64,000 bases of DNA from Coleofasciculus sp. LEGE 07092 (lineage in GTDB: Bacteria; Cyanobacteriota; Cyanobacteriia; Cyanobacteriales; Coleofasciculaceae): assembly GCF_015207375.1 (NCBI RefSeq), contig NZ_JADEWY010000018.1:1-64000 (forward strand), in the 5' to 3' direction. Below the pieces are notes generated by a model that had not been told where the DNA came from, did not search any database, and saw nothing but the letters and a program-made list of their open reading frames with translations. This document shows, piece after piece, positions 9,213 to 17,470 of this stretch; position 1 is the first letter of the stretch, and each line of letters opens with the position of its first letter. The position numbers and the translations under genes were made by a program.

Positions 9213-9860
9213 TTAAGTGCCACCCGCGCCAGAGCCATCACCAATAAAGAGGAAAGTGATTACATCTATTGCCAGAACAATGCCAAACGCTAATCCAATT
9301 TGAGTGACAATGGGTCGCCAGTCGTTGCCCTGCTGTGCCTGGTTATAAGCAAATAATGCGGCAGCTCCAACTAGCAACAGAAATACCCCCCGAATAATGT
9401 TGAAAATGAGGGTAATGGTATCTTCTTGGATTCCTTCTCCACCAGCCGCCTCACCTGCTTGTGAGGCAATATCAATCATGAACTGCTCTAAGCCAGATAG
9501 GAATATTGCTCTCGCTGGCGTGTCGAAAATGCCAAAAACAGCGGTTATTGCAATGATGACACTAGCAATATGCCAAAATCGGATTTTGGCTCCTAACCAC
9601 CGCTCAACAATGGGAATGGCTTTGGCTATGTACCACAAGCCCAGCCCAACTACCGCCGCGAGTCCCCCTACGGCTAAAACGACGGGTTCTTTGATGAATA
9701 GGTAAATTGCCACGCCTCCTAGGATAGAAATGAAGGGGAGATCGGCTGATTTTATCTGATATTGATGGCAAAGTTTTTGCCAAAACAATAGGAATTGTCT
9801 TTCTATTGCGTCGCTTTCAGCAGTACGGGTTCGAGGGAGTACTTTTCGGGAGTCACTCAC
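9213..9860 (-). CDS. Membrane protein, possible VirB2-like pilin precursor
   Basis: The 215-residue product starts at GTG 9860, preceded by AGGAGA seven bases away. It has about five hydrophobic spans; the last two (about 150-172 and 183-208) with the intervening short polar loop (NQAQQGNDWRP) look like the two-helix hairpin of VirB2/TraA pilins. The DTPARA sequence near residue 115 could be a processing site releasing a roughly 95-residue pilin. The gene opens the transfer operon, where virB2 is normally found. An alternative is an unrelated membrane protein with no VirB2 role. The pilin reading is inference from topology and order. Confidence 0.45.
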   Translation of the reverse strand: MSDSRKVLPRTRTAESDAIERQFLLFWQKLCHQYQIKSADLPFISILGGVAIYLFIKEPVVLAVGGLAAVVGLGLWYIAKAIPIVERWLGAKIRFWHIASVIIAITAVFGIFDTPARAIFLSGLEQFMIDIASQAGEAAGGEGIQEDTITLIFNIIRGVFLLLVGAAALFAYNQAQQGNDWRPIVTQIGLAFGIVLAIDVITFLFIGDGSGAGGT

Positions 9861-10105
9861 AGCTATTTCTCCTATTTATTAACGTTCAATTTCCGGTTCT
9901 TCCTCAGATTCTGATGCCGATGGAAGTGCCGCAACAGCTTCAGCTTCTGGCAGTGTGCTGCCAGCTTATAATTTTTTTTAAGCTATTTTCTTCTAGCCAA
10001 TCCTGCTCTTTGGGATAGTCTGCGCCTCTACCTGTGGTTATAGTTAGTCTCTCAGGCGGCTGTGCTATTAAGTCAGTATCGCTAAGTTAAAACAAAACAA
10101 AGGGC
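9861..10105. promoter_or_regulatory. Divergent intergenic region with remnants of a small minus-strand reading frame
   Basis: This 245-base gap separates the transfer operon from the ParB-like gene and must hold both promoters. On the minus strand a 48-codon open frame without a standard start (containing DLIAQPPERLTITTGRGADY) runs from about 10094 to about 9947. It crosses a run of eight A (near 9970) and stops. A second frame ending EAEAVAALPSASESEEEPE stops at about 9881. Together they look like a small gene broken by frameshifts. The start codon of the ParB-like gene has only a weak AAGGGC ahead of it. Confidence 0.35.
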
Positions 10106-11371
10106 ATGGGTAGAACACACCAGACTATTCCTGTTCTGATTGAACTTGAAGATCCTAAGCAGCTTTCACCTTCCCCCCTGACCATCAGGAAGTATGATTG
10201 CTCAGTCCAACAACAAGAAGCAATAGAAGCAAGTATCAGAGCCATTGGACAAATTCAGCCCCTTATTTGTCGGGTGATTGGATACTCTGAGCCAAAAAGC
10301 AAGCGTGGTGAAATTATCGAGGTCATCTGTGGTCAGCGGCGGCACAAGGCAGCACTGAATCTTGATTTGAAGCGGATTAAGGCAATTGTCTATGGCTTCG
10401 GAGAGCTAGATGATGCCGATGTTTTAAACATTTCCTTAGCTGACAACTTGCACCATCAATCCCTCAGTCCCCTTGAAGAAGTTGAGGCAATTGTCCGGAT
10501 CATTGCCCTCCGCCTCCAGAAATCGGTACAAGATGCTGCTACCATCATTTCATCAATCCTCAACAACAACAAACTCTCTTTCTCTAACAACGTTGTTAGT
10601 CAGCTTGATGACCCAACTCAGCAAGCTCAATACCTGGCGGTGCGGCAGGTTTTTCTGTCTCACCACCTCAATCCCAAAAGCTTTAATAATCACAAACTGC
10701 CCCTGTTGTCTCTGCCGCCAGACCTCAAACTTCCCCTGGCTCAAGGCAAAATCTCAGCATCCCATGCCTTGCAATTGCGAAGAATCGGTTCTCCTGACAC
10801 CAGGCAGGCGATGCTTTTCAAAGTTTTAGATCAATCGTGGTCAAGCCGCCAACTGAATGAGCAAATTAATCAGCTTGACCCCGCTAATCTCAATAGTCGC
10901 AGCAATCCAAGAACTTATCCTAGTCCTAGAACCAGTAGTCCTAGAACCAGTAGTCCTAGAACCAGTAGTCCTAGAACCAGTAGTCCTAGAACCAGTAGTC
11001 CTAGAACCAGTAGTCCTAGAACCAGTAGTCCTAGAACCAGTAGTTCTAGAACCAGAAAGGCTACTGCTAGTAACGTATTACCAGCAACAACAGCAACTCC
11101 TACCAAGTTGCTCTCAAACGTAGTAGAAGATAAGGGGAACAAGGGTGAGAACGTCAACGCAACCCCATATCACAAAGAAGAAAACGGGCAACAGGCAGGC
11201 AAGAGGGAAGTACTTGCCGATTTTCCTTCAGCTTCTACTGTCAAAATTCAAGATATTGAGTCTCTTTTACTGAAGCTCAAGTCTGTCGAAGTGGAAAACC
11301 ATCCCTTATTGCAGCTCCAGCTACAAGAAATATATAAGCAGCTCTCCACTTTAGTCGAACAGTTATCTTAA
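10106..11371 (+). CDS. ParB-like DNA-binding protein with SPRTS repeat linker
   Basis: The 421-residue product has a ParB/Spo0J N-terminal domain: a CGQRRHKAAL segment near residue 74 replaces the canonical GERRxRA CTP-binding motif, and ADNLHHQSLSPLEE (near 113) matches the ENLxRxDLxPxE box. A helix-turn-helix region follows (about 130-230). Residues 270-316 are eight copies of SPRTS plus one variant, a likely flexible linker, and residues 365-421 form an amphipathic, probably dimerising, tail. ParB proteins load on parS sites as CTP-dependent clamps; the altered motif leaves CTP use uncertain. No parA is adjacent, unlike the parB at 23404-24318. The next gene starts 8 bases downstream. Confidence 0.75.
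   Translation: MGRTHQTIPVLIELEDPKQLSPSPLTIRKYDCSVQQQEAIEASIRAIGQIQPLICRVIGYSEPKSKRGEIIEVICGQRRHKAALNLDLKRIKAIVYGFGELDDADVLNISLADNLHHQSLSPLEEVEAIVRIIALRLQKSVQDAATIISSILNNNKLSFSNNVVSQLDDPTQQAQYLAVRQVFLSHHLNPKSFNNHKLPLLSLPPDLKLPLAQGKISASHALQLRRIGSPDTRQAMLFKVLDQSWSSRQLNEQINQLDPANLNSRSNPRTYPSPRTSSPRTSSPRTSSPRTSSPRTSSPRTSSPRTSSPRTSSSRTRKATASNVLPATTATPTKLLSNVVEDKGNKGENVNATPYHKEENGQQAGKREVLADFPSASTVKIQDIESLLLKLKSVEVENHPLLQLQLQEIYKQLSTLVEQLS
10584..10599. repeat. Palindrome CTAACAACGTTGTTAG, copy 1 (in the ParB-like gene)
   Basis: A perfect 16-bp palindrome lies inside the coding sequence and encodes NNVVS. The same 16 bp plus the following TCAG occurs twice in the relaxase gene. It falls in the helix-turn-helix region of the protein. 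Confidence 0.9.
10922..11055. repeat. Nine tandem copies of a 15-bp unit AGTCCTAGAACCAGT
   Basis: Eight perfect copies (10922-11041) are followed by one imperfect copy (AGTTCTAGAACCAG). The unit is a multiple of three and encodes SPRTS in the ParB-like protein. Perfect identity at DNA level implies recent slippage or continuing homogenisation. Confidence 0.95.
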
Positions 11372-11379
11372 TGTCTTGA

Positions 11380-12072
11380 ATGTCAAATAGCCAGCTCCAC
11401 AAGCAACACCAGGATTTACTTTGGAGACTCAACGAACTCCAAATTCCCTTAATAGCTGCTGAGCAGACACTATCTCTTCTCTGTCAAGACCCAAAACTGG
11501 GAGAATCCGCCGCCGCCTCAATTGTCTCTTTACGCATTAATAATCAAAGATTATTGATGATGATTGATAATTTACTGGAACTATCTCACTATGATAACAG
11601 TACCAAACATTTCCAGTTTCGTTCTCTCAATTTAGCCGAGCTTATCGGGCAGGTCGCTGATGAAATGCTTCCTATTGCTCAAGCTAAGAGCTTACCCTTC
11701 AAGCAGGAACTCTCAAACGTCTATGTTTTTGGCGATCGCACCAATTTGAGACGCGCCATTCGGAATCTGATAGACAATGCCATCAAATTCACTCACTTTG
11801 GGCAGGTCGTAGTAGAGTGCCGCCAAGACTCAGATCAGGCTCTGTTTGTTGTTCGGGATACAGGATGCGGCATCGCTCCTCATAACCACTCTTCTATTTT
11901 TGAGCGCTATCGCCAAGCCCATCATCTCCAGCAAGTTGGTTCAGGGGTAGGATTGTTCCTGGTAAGGCAAATCGTTAATCGCCATGGTGGTTCAATCGGC
12001 GTATCCAGTCAGACAGGCAAGGGCAGTACTTTCACGGTTTTTCTCCCTGCCGTACCTACACCAGACTCCTGA
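11380..12072 (+). CDS. Histidine-kinase-like ATPase with altered H-box
   Basis: The 230-residue soluble product has a short dimerisation-like region (1-95) and a complete HATPase_c domain: N-box NLIDNAIKFT (about 128-137), G1 box DTGCGIA (about 160), F-box-like FERYRQA, G2 box GSGVGL (about 187) and a closing GSTFTVFLP strand. The H-box SHELRTPL of standard kinases is represented by LNELQIPL (about 17-24), with Asn in place of the phospho-acceptor His. ATP binding is therefore likely while canonical autophosphorylation is not. There is no sensor or membrane domain and no receiver partner next to it. It lies 8 bases after the ParB-like gene and is probably cotranscribed. Confidence 0.8.
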   Translation: MSNSQLHKQHQDLLWRLNELQIPLIAAEQTLSLLCQDPKLGESAAASIVSLRINNQRLLMMIDNLLELSHYDNSTKHFQFRSLNLAELIGQVADEMLPIAQAKSLPFKQELSNVYVFGDRTNLRRAIRNLIDNAIKFTHFGQVVVECRQDSDQALFVVRDTGCGIAPHNHSSIFERYRQAHHLQQVGSGVGLFLVRQIVNRHGGSIGVSSQTGKGSTFTVFLPAVPTPDS

Positions 12073-12082
12073 TTTTCTTGGG

Positions 12083-12097
12083 TGTACAAATTGTACA
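12083..12097. promoter_or_regulatory. Inverted repeat TGTACAAATTGTACA, copy A
   Basis: A 15-bp inverted repeat (6-bp arms, 3-bp spacer) lies 11 bases after the kinase stop and 5 bases before the convergent lipoprotein stop. The same site occurs at 41088, 52118 and 60197. Copies A and B share flanking bases (GG before, GTTG after). Confidence 0.85.
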
Positions 12098-12101
12098 GTT
12101 G

Positions 12102-12650
12102 TTAAAGCTGAGGACAAGCACTGCCGCCAACCACCATCGAGCGTCCAGCTTCTTTGGCGGCTTGATCTGCCCTAATTTCAGCTACCTCTTGAGAAGTGGT
12201 ACGCTCGACTCTTTTAATCTTCACCGCTGGTCTGGCAGCACCTTCTTCAAGAGCGATTTTCTCAACTTCATAATAATCGACTTCTCCAGAGTCAACTTGT
12301 GACGGTTGCAAGCATCCCCCTGACTCAATCGCGACCGAGTATTTTTTTGTATCAGGTTTTGTAAAAACATCACCTGTTGACACTAATTCAGCCTTGCTTG
12401 GAGCTTGCCCATTATTAACACCATGCAATACAGCAGTTTGGCTTACACATCCATTGGTGTCAGGTTCGGGTTCAACGATTGCTGGAGAGCAAACCTCCCA
12501 CACAACTTTATAGATGGGCAGTTCGGACGTTTGGTTGCTCTCAGTTGGCTGGCTAAGCCCAACAACATCAGAAGAATTTTCCGCCGTGGTACAACCCACT
12601 AAACTTAGAGTTGCGCTACTTACGAGTGCAAAGGTTATAAGTGGCTTCAT
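12102..12650 (-). CDS. Hypothetical lipoprotein
   Basis: The 182-residue product begins with a lipoprotein signal peptide: basic start, hydrophobic stretch, lipobox LVGC with the acylated Cys at residue 20. The mature part has four more Cys (CSPAIVE, NGCVSQ, GGCLQPS, SACPQL) that could pair in the periplasm. I do not recognise the family. It is monocistronic, convergent with the kinase gene. Several lipoproteins of similar kind lie in the envelope operon at 28.8-32.5 kb, so a role at the donor cell surface is possible but not shown. Confidence 0.7.
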   Translation of the reverse strand: MKPLITFALVSSATLSLVGCTTAENSSDVVGLSQPTESNQTSELPIYKVVWEVCSPAIVEPEPDTNGCVSQTAVLHGVNNGQAPSKAELVSTGDVFTKPDTKKYSVAIESGGCLQPSQVDSGEVDYYEVEKIALEEGAARPAVKIKRVERTTSQEVAEIRADQAAKEAGRSMVVGGSACPQL

Positions 12651-12820
12651 TTCCCTTGATTTTATTTATTTTTCTCAAGCAGACGCGAGGATTTTAACTA
12701 AATGCGTTCAGTTTTTCATCTAACTCTTGTCAGATTCTCAATTAGGACTCCTGTATGAGGCACAGAAGATGAATCATTGATTAGCTAGGGAGGAGAATGC
12801 AGAATTAGGAGTTAAAGGAA

Positions 12821-13234
12821 GTGTCTACTCCCTACGAAAATGGCTATGGTAGCGGCAATGGCTGGGAAACAAATCCTCTTCCTAGTCCCGGTTTAAGTAA
12901 TGGTTACGGCGACGGACTCGAATCCCCTGAAGTCGGTCTCAGTAATGGTTACGGTGACGGACTCGAATCTCCTGAAGTGGGTCTCAGTAATGGCTATGGT
13001 GACGGGCTAACCTATGCAGAAGTCGGAACAACAGGTTATCAGTCTCAAACCAACACGGGCTTTGAACCCGATGGTTATGGCGCTCCCAGCAGTAATGCTC
13101 TAGGAGCTGGAGATACTCCCTATCAAACTGACCTTTACAGCGATGGCTATCAAGAAAATGTCTTTGCTGCCAATCAGTTTGATACTCCCTACGGAGAGAC
13201 TGCCTCTAATCCCGATCCAGAATTAGAACTCTAA
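12821..13234 (+). CDS. Small repeat-rich hypothetical protein
   Basis: The 137-residue product starts at GTG 12821 with AGGAG eight bases upstream. It has three 15-residue repeats LSNGYGDGLESPEVG (residues 25-69, the third ending TYAEVG). The whole chain is rich in Gly, Tyr, Asn and Asp, with almost no Lys or Arg and few hydrophobic residues, so it is probably disordered and acidic. There is no signal peptide. It is unlike any family I know. Regularly spaced Tyr and Gly resemble sticky low-complexity proteins, but that is only a resemblance. Confidence 0.6.
   Translation: MSTPYENGYGSGNGWETNPLPSPGLSNGYGDGLESPEVGLSNGYGDGLESPEVGLSNGYGDGLTYAEVGTTGYQSQTNTGFEPDGYGAPSSNALGAGDTPYQTDLYSDGYQENVFAANQFDTPYGETASNPDPELEL
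12893..13027. repeat. Three 45-bp coding repeats
   Basis: Units of 45 bp encode LSNGYGDGLESPEVG. The first two differ by a few silent changes (GGCGAC/GGTGAC, CCC/CCT) and the third diverges at its end. Confidence 0.85.
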
Positions 13235-13320
13235 CTTGTTAATCTTGCTTACGCATTACTAAAGCATTACAATTTCCCCAATCGCGTATGAGCAAGACAA
13301 TTGCAAGTTAAACACCAGAC

Positions 13321-13623
13321 ATGGAGACCAAAAAATCAAAAACTTACCGCTTTTCCCCTGAGCTAATCGAACGGATTCAACTCCTGGCTGACCATGAAGA
13401 CCTCAACGAAACTGTCATCGTCACTGCTCTAATAGAGGCAGGGCTTGATTGTCTCGAAAAAGAAGCAACCCTCTCTCACTCAAGTTTGCTGACCCGCATC
13501 CGGGGCGACTTTGCTGCCGTTGAGCAACGCTATACTGCTATCAATGAAAAAATTGCTTTCCTTGAGCAAAGAATCGCTTCCCTCTCTGCTGAAATTGAGG
13601 AGCTTAAGAAGAGGAAAAGGTAG
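13321..13623 (+). CDS. Ribbon-helix-helix protein with C-terminal coiled coil
   Basis: The 100-residue product has an N-terminal segment KSKTYRFSPELIERIQLLADHEDLNET followed by VIVTALIEAGLD, the strand-helix-helix pattern of RHH (CopG/Arc) DNA-binding proteins. Residues 58-98 are a heptad coiled coil (AINEKIAFLEQRIASLSAEI). Such proteins act as dimeric repressors, partition adaptors or relaxosome accessories. The gene is isolated and not next to a toxin or a ParA, so its target is unknown. Confidence 0.65.
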   Translation: METKKSKTYRFSPELIERIQLLADHEDLNETVIVTALIEAGLDCLEKEATLSHSSLLTRIRGDFAAVEQRYTAINEKIAFLEQRIASLSAEIEELKKRKR

Positions 13624-13693
13624 CCCACAGTGCGATCGCCTTTTCCCTCTAGCTAGCCTCCGACTCTGAGAAACACTGCCCTTCGCCTTTTGA

Positions 13694-13906
13694 TTAAGTT
13701 TCATCGACGGTCACTCCAATTTCTTGATTGAGTTTTTTTGCCAGCTTTTCAGCCATTTTCATCGTCTTGCAGTACGCGATTATGGTTTAAAATTGTTCGT
13801 TAGCCGGAATCTTGGCATGAAAGAAAACATAGTGTCTATGGCTGTGGTAATAGCCTTGTGGCTCAATTGAAGGAAATGGAATTCTTTTGGTTCTAATCTT
13901 CGTCAT
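13694..13906 (-). pseudogene. Small gene interrupted by an in-frame TAA
   Basis: An ATG at 13906 overlaps the end of the ATPase gene by 14 bases and opens a frame of 39 codons containing FPSIEPQGYYHSHRHYVFFH. It stops at TAA 13789-13787, then continues in the same frame without another stop for 31 codons (ending KKLNQEIGVTVDET) to TAA 13694. Both halves look like protein, so this is probably one 70-residue gene with a nonsense mutation, or a readthrough product. Function unknown; the His/Tyr-rich N-terminal half is distinctive. Confidence 0.45.
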
Positions 13907-16205
13907 GGGTTTGACCGTATTTTTCAGCTAAATACTCGCAATAGGCTACGCCCTCCGAGTACTCTCTTCCTCTCTTTCCCAGCAAGTTCTCAATCGCCCA
14001 TTTTTTTCGCCTATTTCTAATAAAGTTATCCAGTTCCCGCCATAGGGCATTTTCGGCGTAACTGTCCTTTTCCGGGAAACAGTTCCGGGGGTCTAACGAG
14101 GTTACTGAATCGCTGTAATCCTCATCAGCCTTGTTTTCTGGCAGTTCCCCGTCTGGTAACTCAACTCTTACTTTTTCCGAGGGCGCAGAAAGAGTTCCCA
14201 AAGAGTTATCCCCATTTTTAACCGATATTTCGCTCTCAAAAATTGGCTTTTCTACTTCTCCATAAATATAGGAGTTTGGAGCTGGATTTTTAGCAAAATA
14301 AGCCTTAGCTTTAGGAGGGCAGTACAGCCCAAAGAAGCCTTGTAATGGGTCTTTTTCGGCGGCTTCTATCCGAAGCTGATATTGGTCTTTCAGGTCTGAC
14401 ACTTGCCAGTCATACACTCTCGCCTTAAATGCCCAATTAACCGTATCCCCTAAACAGATAAATCCGGCATTCCACAGGTCTAGGGCGTTTAATCCCAGGA
14501 CTGAGGGCATTAAATTCTGTCCACTGACTAACAGTTTCACCTTCTCACTTCTGCCTAAGAGCCAACAAAATCTCAGCAGTTCAGATGCAAATCGTTTGGG
14601 CGAAATATCTTCGGCTATCTCTTCTAAAATTCTCTGCCGTGCTGGGTCTAGCCTCTGAGCAAAGGCTTCTACTGTTCGGGTAAACTTGTCTTGATTCACT
14701 GAGTTCCATTTGCTAGCAATCTGGCTGTATTCATCAAAAAAGAAAATTATTGGCGGATGATCTGGAGGTTCTCTCCCCTGCTCAATAGCTTTCTCGTTAA
14801 TATTCAGTCGGTACTGAATCTCTACCGCTACCTCTAGCAGCCCAAAGATGGCTGTTTTGAAGTTTTTGTACTTGGTTTGTCCCAAACAAGTACTTCCCTT
14901 TGAAGGCTTGGGGTTGGTCACAATCAGCTCGGAAGAGCCTCCTAAGACCTGGTTAAAGACTCCCAGGATATTTCCTATCAAAACCGTCTTGCCGTCGCCT
15001 GTAGCCCCAACCAAGGCTAACTGATGGCATCTTTCTAAGAACTCTACAAAATGAGACAGAGGGGGTTCACTTGCCTTTAATTTTTGCTGAAAAAGTTCCT
15101 CTTTTTGTTTGGCAAGATTTTCTTCCCTCAACTCCTTGGGTGGAACATATCCGTGCTTTTGAGGTATCTCGCACCGGATTACCCCTTCCTTCTCCTCAAT
15201 CACAAAGTAGGGGGTAGGGGTCTTAGTCTGGATGGCACACCATTCTCTCAGTGCATCGGTTTTTAATACCTGATAGTGTTTCGCGTCTCTGAGTTTTAGC
15301 CAGAACGCGAAATGAGTCGCCAAGTCTACGGGTTGACGGTCATCGCAGTCACATTTGATGGTTTCATAACTCTGGGTTTTGACTGAACTATTACCAACCT
15401 TAATCGAATCAGATTTGGCGTGAACTTGATATCGCCACAGGGCAAAGATGTAGTCTTCACAATATATCTCTGCTAGATTTTCCCGACGCTTTGGCAACTT
15501 GGGGGAGTCCGCCTGCAAATACCGCTGTTTCCAAATTTCAGCACTCTTGGTGGCTTTCTCCAATTCCTTGTGAAACTGTTGTGCTGCCCGTTGCTGGGAT
15601 TGTTGAAGTTTGTCTACCGTCTCTCGGATTTGATTGGATGCATCCTCTAAAATTTCTTTCTGTTTCCGCTCCAGGGCTTGATTGGCTTTTTGCTTAGTTA
15701 ACTCAAGCTGCTTTTCTCTGGCATCCAGGAGAGCATTCTGTGCATCTAAGTCAGCTTGGATTTTGGCTTCAAGTGATTGAGCCTCACGGTGAAGTATTTG
15801 TCGCTCACGAGCTAGAGCTTCCCGTTCGTTCTCAATCTCCTTCAGACTGAACTGCTTGATAGAATCTACTTCAACCAAAAGCATCTGTCGCTCACGAGTG
15901 AAAGCGTCTTTGGCTTCTTGGAGAGCTAGAAGCTCCGATTGCTTTTGTAAGTTGAATTGTGCCTCAGCATCCAGTAGCTTTTGTGACTTTGAATGAATTT
16001 CTTCCCATTGCTCCGTAGCCCTCTGCTCCCATTTGCTTTGGATGTTCACACATCGGCTCATAATGCTCTGTGAGGCACTTAAACCCACCAGGAGGATAAT
16101 TAACCTCTGACCGGGAAATCGTGCCTGTATGGATGCCACCGACAGCGCTATACACAATCCGGCTACACTCAATAGGAATTTATTCTTTCTTCTGCTCATA
16201 GACAC
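13893..16205 (-). CDS. Membrane-anchored coiled-coil P-loop ATPase of unknown role
   Basis: The 770-residue product has two hydrophobic spans (about 9-28 and 31-50), a long coiled coil (about 55-230), an intermediate domain with a Cys pair (KCDCDD), and a P-loop ATPase domain. Walker A is GATGDGKT near residue 403, Walker B IIFFFDEYS near 490, and a sensor-like LLVSGQNLMPS follows. This layout resembles membrane-tethered FtsK/HerA-like or VirD4-like motors but lacks their family-specific features that I know. It ends an operon with an HTH protein, a coiled-coil protein and a small membrane protein. A DNA-pumping or DNA-tethering role is inference. Confidence 0.7.
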   Translation of the reverse strand: MSMSRRKNKFLLSVAGLCIALSVASIQARFPGQRLIILLVGLSASQSIMSRCVNIQSKWEQRATEQWEEIHSKSQKLLDAEAQFNLQKQSELLALQEAKDAFTRERQMLLVEVDSIKQFSLKEIENEREALARERQILHREAQSLEAKIQADLDAQNALLDAREKQLELTKQKANQALERKQKEILEDASNQIRETVDKLQQSQQRAAQQFHKELEKATKSAEIWKQRYLQADSPKLPKRRENLAEIYCEDYIFALWRYQVHAKSDSIKVGNSSVKTQSYETIKCDCDDRQPVDLATHFAFWLKLRDAKHYQVLKTDALREWCAIQTKTPTPYFVIEEKEGVIRCEIPQKHGYVPPKELREENLAKQKEELFQQKLKASEPPLSHFVEFLERCHQLALVGATGDGKTVLIGNILGVFNQVLGGSSELIVTNPKPSKGSTCLGQTKYKNFKTAIFGLLEVAVEIQYRLNINEKAIEQGREPPDHPPIIFFFDEYSQIASKWNSVNQDKFTRTVEAFAQRLDPARQRILEEIAEDISPKRFASELLRFCWLLGRSEKVKLLVSGQNLMPSVLGLNALDLWNAGFICLGDTVNWAFKARVYDWQVSDLKDQYQLRIEAAEKDPLQGFFGLYCPPKAKAYFAKNPAPNSYIYGEVEKPIFESEISVKNGDNSLGTLSAPSEKVRVELPDGELPENKADEDYSDSVTSLDPRNCFPEKDSYAENALWRELDNFIRNRRKKWAIENLLGKRGREYSEGVAYCEYLAEKYGQTHDED

Positions 16206-16305
16206 CTCCTCACATTTAAGGGGCTTCGCCTGGGAAAGGTTAAAGGTTAAAGGGCAAAGGATTTTTCTTCCCTTTCCCTTCTAATTCCCCCTTCCCCTTT
16301 ACCCT

Positions 16306-16674
16306 TTACTTGATTTGACCGAGGGCAAATCCCAGCACCAACGAACTCAAAACTGATACCCGATAGGTCAGCTCCAGAAAGTTTGTTTTCTGCAAAATCT
16401 CTGCCCACGTAAATCGGCGTCTGTTGAATAAGTTGCGATGGTTCTCACGAGGAATGATTTCGTTCAACTCGGAAAGAAACCACAATCCCCAATAACCCAC
16501 TGCTACCATTAGACAGGTACAAGCAAATATTCGTCCGAGCGTTGGAGTTGTCCAACTCTGTAGGATGGCTATCTTGATCAGTCGGCTAGCTAGGGAGCTA
16601 GCGAAGAATACACTGGCTGAATGCGCCCAATGATGGTTTACCGTTTCGTCGGTTATCCGTTGGTGAGAGTTCAT
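16306..16674 (-). CDS. Small membrane protein
   Basis: The 122-residue product has three probable membrane spans (about 21-40, 48-68 and 103-119) and a basic loop RENHRNLFNRRRF. Its ATG overlaps the stop of the upstream coiled-coil gene by 4 bp. I do not recognise the family. Between a coiled-coil protein and a membrane ATPase, it may be part of a membrane complex. Confidence 0.6.
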   Translation of the reverse strand: MNSHQRITDETVNHHWAHSASVFFASSLASRLIKIAILQSWTTPTLGRIFACTCLMVAVGYWGLWFLSELNEIIPRENHRNLFNRRRFTWAEILQKTNFLELTYRVSVLSSLVLGFALGQIK

Positions 16675-17213
16675 TTGTTACCTCCCACACTTAGAAGCCT
16701 TTCCAACAGTCCCTTGACTTGAGTCCCTCTGAACTGCCGCTCAGAGATGGGAACTCCACGAGCAGAAGCTATTAGCTCCAAGTTATCGTTGTCGAATTCT
16801 CTGACATCAACCTCAATGCTTATGCCCCGTAATTCCTCGCTCCATTTTTCGAGCATGAGCTGAGTGCGATTCTCGATATAATCAAGCTCATTCTCTGCGT
16901 ATTCGAGCATATTTGAGGCGATATCCCTTTGAACTAATGCTGTGTCAATCTTGAGTTCAGAAATATCCCTTTGGATTTCGGTCTGGTAGTATTCATTGCT
17001 GGCTATCTCAACCCCTATCTCTGCAATGTCGGCTCCAATGCTCTCCGAATGAACTTCTGCCCCTAACCGTCGTAATTCATGGGCATACTTTTCCTCTATT
17101 AGTTCGATTTTCTGGACTTCGTAGTCCGCATAACGAACCCGGCTAGCTGGTTTTTTGGCGACGATGCCTCGTGGTAGGAATTGGCTCTGGGCTGCCAATC
17201 TGTCAGATACCAT
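16671..17213 (-). CDS. Hypothetical coiled-coil protein
   Basis: The 180-residue soluble product is mostly helical with a coiled-coil-like run from about 30 to 140, rich in Glu and Ile (ESIGADIAEIGVEIASNEY, DISELKIDTALVQRDIASN), and a final globular-looking piece. A TAAAATTGCTTTT-type stretch and AAGGAGCAAGG precede the ATG, giving a good ribosome site. The C-terminal ATG overlap with the downstream membrane protein suggests coupling. Family not recognised. Confidence 0.6.
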   Translation of the reverse strand: MVSDRLAAQSQFLPRGIVAKKPASRVRYADYEVQKIELIEEKYAHELRRLGAEVHSESIGADIAEIGVEIASNEYYQTEIQRDISELKIDTALVQRDIASNMLEYAENELDYIENRTQLMLEKWSEELRGISIEVDVREFDNDNLELIASARGVPISERQFRGTQVKGLLERLLSVGGNK

Positions 17214-17470
17214 AATTTCCTTGCTCCTTTGTAAAATTGCTTTTAGCAGAAGCTAGCAGCAAGAAAAACTTACCGCTAGCCCCTGGTACGCAAGAATGGT
17301 TGTTGCTCAATGGGCTTGCTGCTTGTCCAGAATTTCAGAACATTCTCCCCAATGCGTTTTGGGTTGCGGCGTGGAGGGTTGCTCGCTCACTTTCCAGCTA
17401 TGCCACACACTCCACTCTTGCGCCCTGACCATGGCGCTTTCGCATAGTTTGTTCGGGTAAAGTCGCGGCT

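Noticed and set aside
10857-11157. Long frames with LEPVV or LGLLV repeats on both strands
   Set aside because: They are shadows of the stop-free 15-bp repeat inside the ParB-like gene; the SPRTS frame is flanked by recognisable ParB domains.
12083-12097. The TGTACA repeats as LexA boxes
   Set aside because: The remembered cyanobacterial LexA consensus has four bases between GTAC half-sites; all four sites here have five.
17237-17428. A 63-residue plus-strand frame in the 17.2-17.5 kb gap
   Set aside because: No ribosome site, opposite to the operon and low similarity to real protein composition.
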